A stretch of 64,000 bases of DNA, from assembly GCA_938002965.1 (NCBI GenBank), contig CALKZY010000034.1, positions 1 to 64,000 on the forward strand, written 5' to 3'. Position numbers and translations under genes: made by a program. The stretch comes from an uncultured Acidimicrobiales bacterium (lineage in GTDB: Bacteria; Actinomycetota; Acidimicrobiia; Acidimicrobiales; SZUA-35). Under the pieces are notes generated by a model, which was not told the DNA's origin, did not search any database, and worked only from the letters and a program-made list of their open reading frames with translations. This document shows, one piece after another, positions 57,793 to 64,000 of the stretch (its first letter is position 1; each line of letters begins with the position of its first letter).

Positions 57793-58491
57793 GTGACACA
57801 ACAAGACGATGCAAACGAAGCCGCGGTGACCGTCCAGAGGCTCGCCCTCAGAACTGGCGACGGCTTGGCGTTGCGGGCCGAACGGGCCGGAGTCGAGTCT
57901 CCGGCATCAGACCAACTTGCCATCGTCATCTGCCACCCACACCCGCTGCACGGCGGAACAATGTTCAACCCGGTGGTAGGCACGCTGTTCGACGCCGCCC
58001 AACGAACAGGGGTCGAGGCGCTCCGATTCAACTTCCGCGGAACCAACGGCTCCGAAGGCCAGTACGAAGGCGGGCAGGGAGAGCGTCTCGATGCCTTGGC
58101 CGCAGTGGAGGCAGTGTCCACTTGGACCGAACCGACCCAGTCCGAAGAGCAAACGGGCGGGCCGCAACGCAGGATCGTGATGGCCGGCTACTCGTTTGGC
58201 GCCGATATCGCTCTCCAGGTAGACCATCCGGCAATCGTCGGCTGGGTTGCCGTCGCTCCGCCACTGATGTTGCTTGACGACAACAGCAAACCTCCAGCCG
58301 GTGACGATGACCGTCCCACGCTGGTCCTTGCCGGAACCGACGACCAGTTTCGAACGGCCTCAGCGGCATCATCGATCCTTGCCGATTGGGCAAGCACAAC
58401 TGTGAGCGCCATCGAAGGTGCCGACCATTTTTTGGCCGAGCACCTGAGCTCAGTCCGAGACGCAACCCTGCACTTCGTCGACGATCTCTAG
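57793..58491 (+). CDS. Alpha/beta hydrolase (COG2945-like)
   Basis: The opening IVICHPHPLHGGTMFNPVVG and RFNFRGTNGSEGQYEGGQGE form the oxyanion and loop regions of this hydrolase group. The nucleophile is the serine in GYSFGAD, with Asp in AGTDDQF and His in EGADHFLAEH completing the triad. The substrate is unknown. The start is uncertain: TTG 57742, GTG 57793 and GTG 57826 are all in frame, and none has a strong ribosome site. It is divergent from the GroES-like gene and convergent with hisF. Confidence 0.8.
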   Translation: MTQQDDANEAAVTVQRLALRTGDGLALRAERAGVESPASDQLAIVICHPHPLHGGTMFNPVVGTLFDAAQRTGVEALRFNFRGTNGSEGQYEGGQGERLDALAAVEAVSTWTEPTQSEEQTGGPQRRIVMAGYSFGADIALQVDHPAIVGWVAVAPPLMLLDDNSKPPAGDDDRPTLVLAGTDDQFRTASAASSILADWASTTVSAIEGADHFLAEHLSSVRDATLHFVDDL

Positions 58492-58517
58492 GTCGGCCAG
58501 GCGACGTCTGGCGCCAT

Positions 58518-59318
58518 TCACGCCTCGTCGGTGGGCCTCACCACGAGGCCTGCTTCGGTCAACGACGCTTTCGCCTCGGCGATGGAAGCCTCACCAAAGT
58601 GGAAGATAGAAGCTGCCAGGACGGCATCAGCTCCACCCTCGATGACCCCCGGGGCGAGATGCTCCACCCCACCGACGCCGCCCGAGGCGATGACCGGCAC
58701 CGAGACGTTGTCGGCAACGGCGCGAGTCATGGCATGGTCGAATCCCTCACGAGTCCCGTCACGATCCATTGAAGTCAGCAGAATCTCTCCGGCCCCGAGC
58801 TCCACGACCTGACTGGCCCAGGCGACGACGTCATGCCCAGTGGGTTTGCGCCCTCCGTGGGTGTAGACCTCGAATCCAGACTCCAGGGGCTCTTCCCTCT
58901 GCTCAGAGTCAGCTGACGCCCGCCTTCCGTCGATGGCCACCACACAGCACTGCGACCCGAATTCCGACGCGATTTCACTCACGAGTTCAGGGCGGGCAAC
59001 CGCAGCAGAGTTGATCGAGACCTTGTCCGCTCCTGCTCTTAGCAACTGTCGGGCATCGTGGACCGAACGAATTCCGCCTCCGATGGTGAATGGGATGAAA
59101 ACTCGCTCGGCGACTGCTGCCGCCATCGCCACCGTTGTCTCCCGCTCCTCATGAGTGGCTCCGATGTCCAAGAACACCAGCTCGTCGGCGCCCTGTTCGT
59201 TGTAGACCGCCGCCAACTCAACCGGGTCACCGGCATCGCGAAGATCTACGAAGTTGATGCCTTTCACGACTCGGCCGTCGGCCACGTCGAGGCAGGGAAT
59301 GACCCGCACAACTCTCAT
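58518..59318 (-). CDS. hisF: Imidazole glycerol phosphate synthase subunit HisF
   Basis: HisF is the cyclase half of IGP synthase, using ammonia from HisH. The catalytic aspartates are Asp11 (IPCLDVADG) and Asp130 (VVAIDGRR), and [22 protein letters not shown] and [10 protein letters not shown] are conserved. A short insertion ([13 protein letters not shown]) follows Asp130. It ends the his operon and overlaps hisA by 4 bp. Confidence 0.97.
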   Translation of the reverse strand: MRVVRVIPCLDVADGRVVKGINFVDLRDAGDPVELAAVYNEQGADELVFLDIGATHEERETTVAMAAAVAERVFIPFTIGGGIRSVHDARQLLRAGADKVSINSAAVARPELVSEIASEFGSQCCVVAIDGRRASADSEQREEPLESGFEVYTHGGRKPTGHDVVAWASQVVELGAGEILLTSMDRDGTREGFDHAMTRAVADNVSVPVIASGGVGGVEHLAPGVIEGGADAVLAASIFHFGEASIAEAKASLTEAGLVVRPTDEA

Positions 59319-60139
59319 CGCTTGCCCTCCGCTCCCATGCCGGGACCGGCCTCGGCCAGGTGGGCCAACGCCTCGGTCACGGTGAAGGCGCGCTCGTAAA
59401 GCGCCCGACCGACGATGACCCCGTCCAACTTCTTGATGTTATCCTTGGCGGCACGGCCAGCACTGGCATCCGCACCGACACTGTTCTCATCGTCAGCCCG
59501 GGTTGCGACAACCCCCACTAAGGCGTTCAGATCCTTCAATTCGCCGACACCCCCGGAGGCAATGACCGGCAGATCGGTCTCCGTCAACAGCTTGGTTAGA
59601 CCTTCGACGTCGGGACCGGCCAATGTGCCGTCCCGAGAGATCTCGGTCACCACCAGTGCTTCGGCTCCAGATTCGGCGAATCGTGCTGCCATCTCCCCGA
59701 CTCGAACTCCGCTTCGCTTGGTCCAACCATGAGTTGCCACTTCATCCCCGTAGGCATCAAGTCCAACCGCCACTGCGTAACCGGCATTGGACAGGTTGGC
59801 CACAAGCTCTGGCCGTTCGAGCGCAGCCGTGCCAATCACCACCCGGGTGACCCCACGGCCGAACAATGTTTCAGCTGCGGTTTCGCTTCGAACTCCACCT
59901 CCGACTTGAACCGGCACGTCTACCGCCTGGCAGATAGCGCCGATTACGTCACCGTTGGTGGCCTTTCCAGTAAGGGCGGCGTCGAGGTCAACCACATGGA
60001 TGATTTCGGCCCCCTCGTTCTGAAAGGCCAGCGCCTGGTCAACCGGATTGTCGCTGTAGACGGTCTCCTGGTCGTAGTCGCCTTGATAAAGACGGACACA
60101 TCGACCATCACGTAGATCGATCGCCGGGAAAAGCTTCAT
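59315..60139 (-). CDS. hisA: ProFAR isomerase HisA
   Basis: HisA opens the ribose ring of ProFAR. Catalytic Asp8 lies in [13 protein letters not shown]; the second acidic residue is in [24 protein letters not shown] and [14 protein letters not shown] are typical. At 274 residues it has an extra loop of about 25 residues ([20 protein letters not shown]) before the last helices. In relatives lacking trpF this gene is the bifunctional priA, but a separate trpF is present here. hisH lies 13 bp upstream. Confidence 0.94.
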   Translation of the reverse strand: MKLFPAIDLRDGRCVRLYQGDYDQETVYSDNPVDQALAFQNEGAEIIHVVDLDAALTGKATNGDVIGAICQAVDVPVQVGGGVRSETAAETLFGRGVTRVVIGTAALERPELVANLSNAGYAVAVGLDAYGDEVATHGWTKRSGVRVGEMAARFAESGAEALVVTEISRDGTLAGPDVEGLTKLLTETDLPVIASGGVGELKDLNALVGVVATRADDENSVGADASAGRAAKDNIKKLDGVIVGRALYERAFTVTEALAHLAEAGPGMGAEGKR

Positions 60140-60152
60140 GGTCGATGAGCTT

Positions 60153-60836
60153 TCAGATTGTGCTGGTCGAGTTCTCCGACCGCGTGGCGGTCGAGCAGAA
60201 GTTGACGAAGCGGGCCAACAGGTTCAAGCCGGCGGTGGCCGACTTCTCGGGGTGGAATTGGGTGGCGAACACTCGCTGACGGGCTACCGCCGCGGTGACC
60301 GGGCCGCCATAGTCGACAGTGGCCACCGTGCAAGCGGTGGGCTCAGCCGAGAGGCTGTGCACGAAGTAGGTCCACTGCCCATCGAGTCCATCAAGCAGAG
60401 CACGAGTCATCTCACCAGCTCCGTCAAGATCGGGTTTTGACACGGCGATTCGATTCCACTGCATCTGAGGACGCTTGACCGAGTCGGACAGCCATCGGAT
60501 CCGACCCGGCATAATCCCCAAACCGGCAACGTCCGGCGATTCGTCGGAGCCGTCAAACAGCATCTGCATGCCAACGCAGATTCCCATGAAGGGAGTATCG
60601 GCTTCGATGACGTCGTGAACCAATGAGTCCAGCCTGCTCCGACGAAGAGCGTTCATACAGGCACCGAAGGCTCCAACGCCCGGAAGGACGACGCCGTCGG
60701 CAGCTGTGATGGTGTCGGCATCATCGGTGAGGACAGCATTTGCGCCGGATACGTCAAGCGCTTTCTGAGCTGATCTGAGGTTGCCGATTCCGTAGTCGAG
60801 CACAGCGATCTTCGGTCGACTCACCTCTTCGATCAC
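60153..60836 (-). CDS. hisH: Imidazole glycerol phosphate synthase subunit HisH
   Basis: HisH is the glutaminase half of IGP synthase. The nucleophile cysteine is in MGICVGMQMLF, and the His-Glu pair in ATQFHPEKS. The opening IAVLDYGIGNLRSAQKAL and GVGAFGACM fit the family. The 227-residue protein has a Ser/Thr-rich C-terminal tail. It overlaps hisB by 4 bp. Confidence 0.96.
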   Translation of the reverse strand: MIEEVSRPKIAVLDYGIGNLRSAQKALDVSGANAVLTDDADTITAADGVVLPGVGAFGACMNALRRSRLDSLVHDVIEADTPFMGICVGMQMLFDGSDESPDVAGLGIMPGRIRWLSDSVKRPQMQWNRIAVSKPDLDGAGEMTRALLDGLDGQWTYFVHSLSAEPTACTVATVDYGGPVTAAVARQRVFATQFHPEKSATAGLNLLARFVNFCSTATRSENSTSTI

Positions 60837-61468
60837 AGACTCCCCTTCGTCGAAGGGACCGATGATCCTTCGACACGCACAGCATCGCGAAGACAGCGGG
60901 CAAGACCCTTGAAGGCCGCCTCGATGATGTGGTGGACATTCCTACCCCTCCGCAGGGAGATGTGAAGAGTGATACCGGCAGACGTGGCCAGGCTCTGAAA
61001 GGCGTGTTCGGCCATCGACGGGTCAAAAGGCGGATTGCCGAGAGGAATGGCCTCCGGAAGCTCAACGTCCCAGACGAAGAACGGGCGGCCAGATAGATCC
61101 ACGGCAACCTCTACGAGAGCTTCATCCAATGGGTAGAGGCCGCTGGCGAACCGTCGCACCCCGGCCTTGTCGCCGAGGGCCTCGGCCAATGCCTGGCCAA
61201 GGACGATAGATGTGTCCTCGATCGTATGGTGCCCGTCAACGTGTAGATCGCCGGTGGTCTTAACCATCAGGTCAAAGCCGCCGTGTCGGCCCAGTTGATC
61301 GAGCATGTGGTCGAAGAACGGCAGCCCGGTGTCGACACCGGAGGTTCCGGAGCCGTCCAGATTCAGGCTCAGTGAGATTTCGGTTTCTTTGGTGGAGCGA
61401 TGACGCTCACTTCGCCTGGCAGCCGCCTGAGTCGGTGACTGATCGGGCGCTATCTGAGGGTCGTTCAT
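60833..61468 (-). CDS. hisB: Imidazoleglycerol-phosphate dehydratase
   Basis: This monofunctional HisB removes water from IGP at a dimanganese site. Metal-binding histidines lie in FFDHMLDQLGRHGG, DGHHTIEDTSIVLG and VHHIIEAAFKGLAR. The 211 residues include a basic N-terminal extension (about 25 residues). It overlaps hisC and hisH by 4 bp each. Confidence 0.97.
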   Translation of the reverse strand: MNDPQIAPDQSPTQAAARRSERHRSTKETEISLSLNLDGSGTSGVDTGLPFFDHMLDQLGRHGGFDLMVKTTGDLHVDGHHTIEDTSIVLGQALAEALGDKAGVRRFASGLYPLDEALVEVAVDLSGRPFFVWDVELPEAIPLGNPPFDPSMAEHAFQSLATSAGITLHISLRRGRNVHHIIEAAFKGLARCLRDAVRVEGSSVPSTKGSL

Positions 61469-62559
61469 GACTGCTCCAGTATGTCAGCCATGGCTGCCAG
61501 GAAGACCGAATTTTCGGTAGTTGAGCCGATCGTCACCCTCAAGCAACCCTCCAACCCCCGCCAGCTCGATGTATCGCGTATCAGCACGGAGCGGTCGACC
61601 AGCCGTTGCCAGATATCTGTCGGCGCCTCCACCGGTGGGCGGAAGAGAATGAAGTTGGCCGCCGATGGCCAAACCCGGCAGTCCAACTCAGCTAGCCGTC
61701 CGGCCACGCGGTTACGCTCAGCCTTGACGCCATCGACGCGGGCAGTCATTGCCTCTCCATGATCGAGCGCGGCTATGCCCATTGCCTGCTTCATCGAGTC
61801 AAGGTGGTACGGAAGGGTTACAGCCTCCATCGCCTTCACGAGCCAGTCTGGGGCGATCATGTATCCGAGGCGCACGCCAGCCATCGCCCATGTCTTGGAG
61901 TACGTCTTGACCACGGCCAAAGACCTGCTCTCGTCGACTAGCTCGGTCGCCGACCATGGGGCGAACTCCCCATAGGCTTCGTCGACAACCAGCAGGCCAC
62001 CTGCCGATTCGACCGCATCAAGTACCGCTTCGACGGTCGATCTCGGTTCGAGCATTCCAGTGGGGTTATTGGGCGAGCACAAGAACGTCACCGCAGGCTG
62101 GTGAGAGTCCACCGCTTCTCGGGCACTCTCCGCCGACAGCTCGAAGTCGGTCCCACGGGAAAGCGCAACAGCTGTCGAACCGGTGGTGAGCGAAAGGTGG
62201 GAGTGCAGGGCGTAGGTGGGCTCGAACGTGAGCGTTGTTCGACCCGCACCGGCGTAGGTCATTAGCAGATTCTGGAGGACTTCGTTCGAGCCGTTGGCGC
62301 AGTAGATCCGTGACGCCGACTGGCCAACGGCGGCCCCTACTGCGTGACGAAGTGCAACGGCGGAGCGATCCGGGTAGCGATGCCACAGAATCTGTTTGGC
62401 CTCGGCCAACACCTGTTCTACGAATTCCTTTGGCGGGCCGAGTGGCGACTCGTTGGTGTTCAGGCGCACATCGACACGCACCTGGGGTGAGTGATAGCCG
62501 CTCATGGCGGCCAGGTCAGCCCGCACCGTCGGCCGTGTTCCCTGCTCCGAGTTGGTCAT
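61465..62559 (-). CDS. hisC: Histidinol-phosphate aminotransferase
   Basis: HisC is a class II PLP aminotransferase. The cofactor Lys is in YSKTWAMAGVRLGY; NTNESPLGPPKEF, RYPDRSAVALRHAV, CSPNNPTGML and VDEAYGEFA are all diagnostic. Length 364 is normal. The ATG overlaps the hisD stop by 4 bp. Confidence 0.96.
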   Translation of the reverse strand: MTNSEQGTRPTVRADLAAMSGYHSPQVRVDVRLNTNESPLGPPKEFVEQVLAEAKQILWHRYPDRSAVALRHAVGAAVGQSASRIYCANGSNEVLQNLLMTYAGAGRTTLTFEPTYALHSHLSLTTGSTAVALSRGTDFELSAESAREAVDSHQPAVTFLCSPNNPTGMLEPRSTVEAVLDAVESAGGLLVVDEAYGEFAPWSATELVDESRSLAVVKTYSKTWAMAGVRLGYMIAPDWLVKAMEAVTLPYHLDSMKQAMGIAALDHGEAMTARVDGVKAERNRVAGRLAELDCRVWPSAANFILFRPPVEAPTDIWQRLVDRSVLIRDTSSWRGLEGCLRVTIGSTTENSVFLAAMADILEQS

Positions 62560-63866
62560 CGGCCAGCCTCATCAAGTGAACGCAGTCGGAGCCGAATGGA
62601 CTCGGCATGGGCGTCCAAGCCCTCGACTTCAGCCAAGGCCACTACGTGAGGGCCGAGCGTGGACATTGTCTCGCTCGAAGCTGAAATCACGTGGTGGTCC
62701 TTCACAAAGTCAGCCACCGTTAGAGCGCTGGCGAAGCGGGCCGAGCCGTAGGTGGGAAGCACATGGCTCGGCCCGGCGACGTAGTCGCCCAGGGAGGCCG
62801 GCGACATGTTGCCACAGAAGATGGCGCCAGCGTTGTTCACCCTGTCAGCCATTTGCTCGGCGTCGCGGCACTGCAACTCAAGGTGTTCGGGCGCAATGGC
62901 GTCCACCACGGCAAGAGCCTGGTCCGGACCATCGACCAATGCCACGTAACCTCCCTCGGCAAAGGTCGATCGAACCTCGTTAGCCCGGGGCGACGACAAC
63001 AACAGCTCATCTCCTGCACGACAAACGGCATCGGCCACGCTTTCATCCCAGGTAACGAGCCAAGACAACCCATCCGGGCCGTGCTCGGCCTGGACAATGA
63101 CGTCGATGGCGGCGAAGTGTGGATCGGCCGTATCATCGGCCACCACCACGACTTCGGACGGACCGGCAAACGCCGCGGCAACGCCAACGTCTCCGCCGAC
63201 TTCTTGTTTTGCCAAGGCAACGTAGACATTGCCCGGACCAGCTATGACATCGACAGGCCGTATCGTCTCAGTGCCGTAGGCCATGGCGGCGATGGCCTGA
63301 GCTCCACCGACTTGGTAGACACGGTCTACTCCGGCAAGCGTGGCTGCTGCCAGCACCGATGGCGCTACCTGTCCACGTGTCGGGTCCGGAGGAACGCAAA
63401 GCACAATGTTCTTGACACCTGCGACCCGAGCGGGCACAGCTGTCATCAGGACCGTAGACGGGTATTCGGCCCTTCCGCCGGGGACGTACAATCCGGCAGA
63501 CTGAACCGGCCGCTGTGACGCTCGGATCCGCATTCCGTTTCGCTCGTAGGACTCGACCGGACGCACCTGGTGTTGGTGGAACTGTTCGATGCCGTCGATG
63601 GCCGCCCTCATTGCGTTCAGAACGTCAGGCGCTACCTGATCGACGGCCTGTGCAAGCTGCTCCTCCGGCACAAGGACATCAGTTATGTCGACTCGATCGA
63701 ATCGAGCAGTGAGCCGTCGAAGCGCAGCATCGCCGTCGGCCCGTACCTCGTTGATGATCGAGCGAACGGCCTCTCGGGGCTCATCACCGGCAATCGTTGG
63801 CCGAGGCAGCTCGCTGCTCGGCTCCCAGCCACTGGGCCGATTCCGCAGGTCCAACCTGTTCAGCAT
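62556..63866 (-). CDS. hisD: Histidinol dehydrogenase
   Basis: HisD oxidises histidinol to histidine in two NAD-dependent steps. VYVPGG-like GLYVPGGRAEYPS, GPGNVYVALAKQEVGGDVG, QAEHGPDG and the metal-binding and base-bearing APEHLELQ segment are conserved. Length 436 is normal. AGGAGG lies 10 bases and CGGAG directly before the ATG. It is the first gene of hisD-C-B-H-A-F; hisG is not present. Confidence 0.97.
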   Translation of the reverse strand: MLNRLDLRNRPSGWEPSSELPRPTIAGDEPREAVRSIINEVRADGDAALRRLTARFDRVDITDVLVPEEQLAQAVDQVAPDVLNAMRAAIDGIEQFHQHQVRPVESYERNGMRIRASQRPVQSAGLYVPGGRAEYPSTVLMTAVPARVAGVKNIVLCVPPDPTRGQVAPSVLAAATLAGVDRVYQVGGAQAIAAMAYGTETIRPVDVIAGPGNVYVALAKQEVGGDVGVAAAFAGPSEVVVVADDTADPHFAAIDVIVQAEHGPDGLSWLVTWDESVADAVCRAGDELLLSSPRANEVRSTFAEGGYVALVDGPDQALAVVDAIAPEHLELQCRDAEQMADRVNNAGAIFCGNMSPASLGDYVAGPSHVLPTYGSARFASALTVADFVKDHHVISASSETMSTLGPHVVALAEVEGLDAHAESIRLRLRSLDEAGR

Positions 63867-63909
63867 CTCCGGCGATCCTCCTCGCAGCTGACGTCGCCGA
63901 CACCGACGG

Positions 63910-63915
63910 TACCGT
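63910..63915 (+). promoter_or_regulatory. Possible leaderless promoter for the gene at the window end
   Basis: TACCGT fits TANNNT and ends 7 nt before ATG 63923. CTGACG lies 16 bp upstream, a 4-of-6 match to TTGACA. Confidence 0.4.
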
Positions 63916-63922
63916 GACTTCT

Positions 63923-64000
63923 ATGGCACTGGACCGAATTGCCCTGAGCTCACTGGCTGCGACTTTGGAGGACCTGGTTGCCCGTCTGGGCTCCCTGGCC
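63923..64000 (+). CDS. Start of an unknown protein, cut by the window end
   Basis: Twenty-six codons are open from ATG 63923, beginning MALDRIALSSLAATLEDLV, an amphipathic helix. It is divergent from hisD. The start has a TANNNT element at 7 nt, but too little sequence remains to name it. Confidence 0.5.
   Translation, partial: MALDRIALSSLAATLEDLVARLGSLA

Overview
The window looks like a chromosome segment from a high-GC actinobacterium, most likely class Acidimicrobiia (Ilumatobacter-like). This rests on gene order and protein style, not on a database search. The backbone order polA-rpsA-coaE-uvrB-uvrA-uvrC-rapZ-yvcK-gap-pgk-tpiA-secG, an ANTAR response regulator, an RsrA-type zinc anti-sigma factor and an actinobacterial GroES-like protein all support it. 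I count 58 protein genes (one a leader peptide, one cut by the window end) and two tRNA-Leu genes. There are no transposons, CRISPR arrays, prophage genes or rRNA genes.

Layout. Positions 1-10400 (minus strand): tRNA-Leu(GAG), secG, a peptide-binding lipoprotein, tpiA, pgk, gap, yvcK, rapZ, a methyltransferase and uvrC; the whiA gene usually found after yvcK is missing. 10400-14330: three exopolysaccharide genes (flippase, GT4 glycosyltransferase, polyprenyl-phosphate sugar transferase). 14400-21900: uvrA, a large membrane protein, uvrB and coaE. 22000-31410: an orphan LuxR-type regulator, a second large membrane protein and a Tad/Flp pilus cluster (tadC, a vWA-tadB fusion, cpaF, cpaE, cpaB) without a pilin. 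31600-37140: rpsA, polA, an ANTAR regulator, a small coiled-coil protein and tRNA-Leu(CAA). 37300-42760: type II fatty-acid synthesis (fabD, fabH, fabG, acpP, fabF; fabZ on the other strand) and an HU protein. 42990-46600: a Nudix hydrolase, a SigR-like sigma factor with its RsrA-like anti-sigma factor, then leuA behind a leucine leader peptide. 46650-57100: a DUF3179 lipoprotein, trpC-trpF-trpB-trpA, an OmpR/histidine-kinase pair, ygfZ, and hisI-trpE. 57170-63870: a GroES-like protein, an alpha/beta hydrolase and the tightly overlapping hisD-hisC-hisB-hisH-hisA-hisF operon.

How the parts work together. The genes cover lower glycolysis and its regulators, the complete UvrABC repair set with Pol I, fatty-acid elongation, and branches of Leu, Trp and His synthesis. 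hisG, trpG and trpD are not in the window. Two surface-related blocks (exopolysaccharide and Tad pilus) sit inside otherwise conserved backbone order.

The observations most worth following are: FabD carries a C-terminal domain resembling biotin carboxyl carrier protein but lacking the biotinylation motif; the leuA leader has a Leu-rich peptide and a set of mutually exclusive pairing arms; a GGAAT-N18-GTT promoter lies at the SigR-like gene; and many genes have TANNNT exactly 6-8 nt before the start codon, suggesting widespread leaderless transcription.
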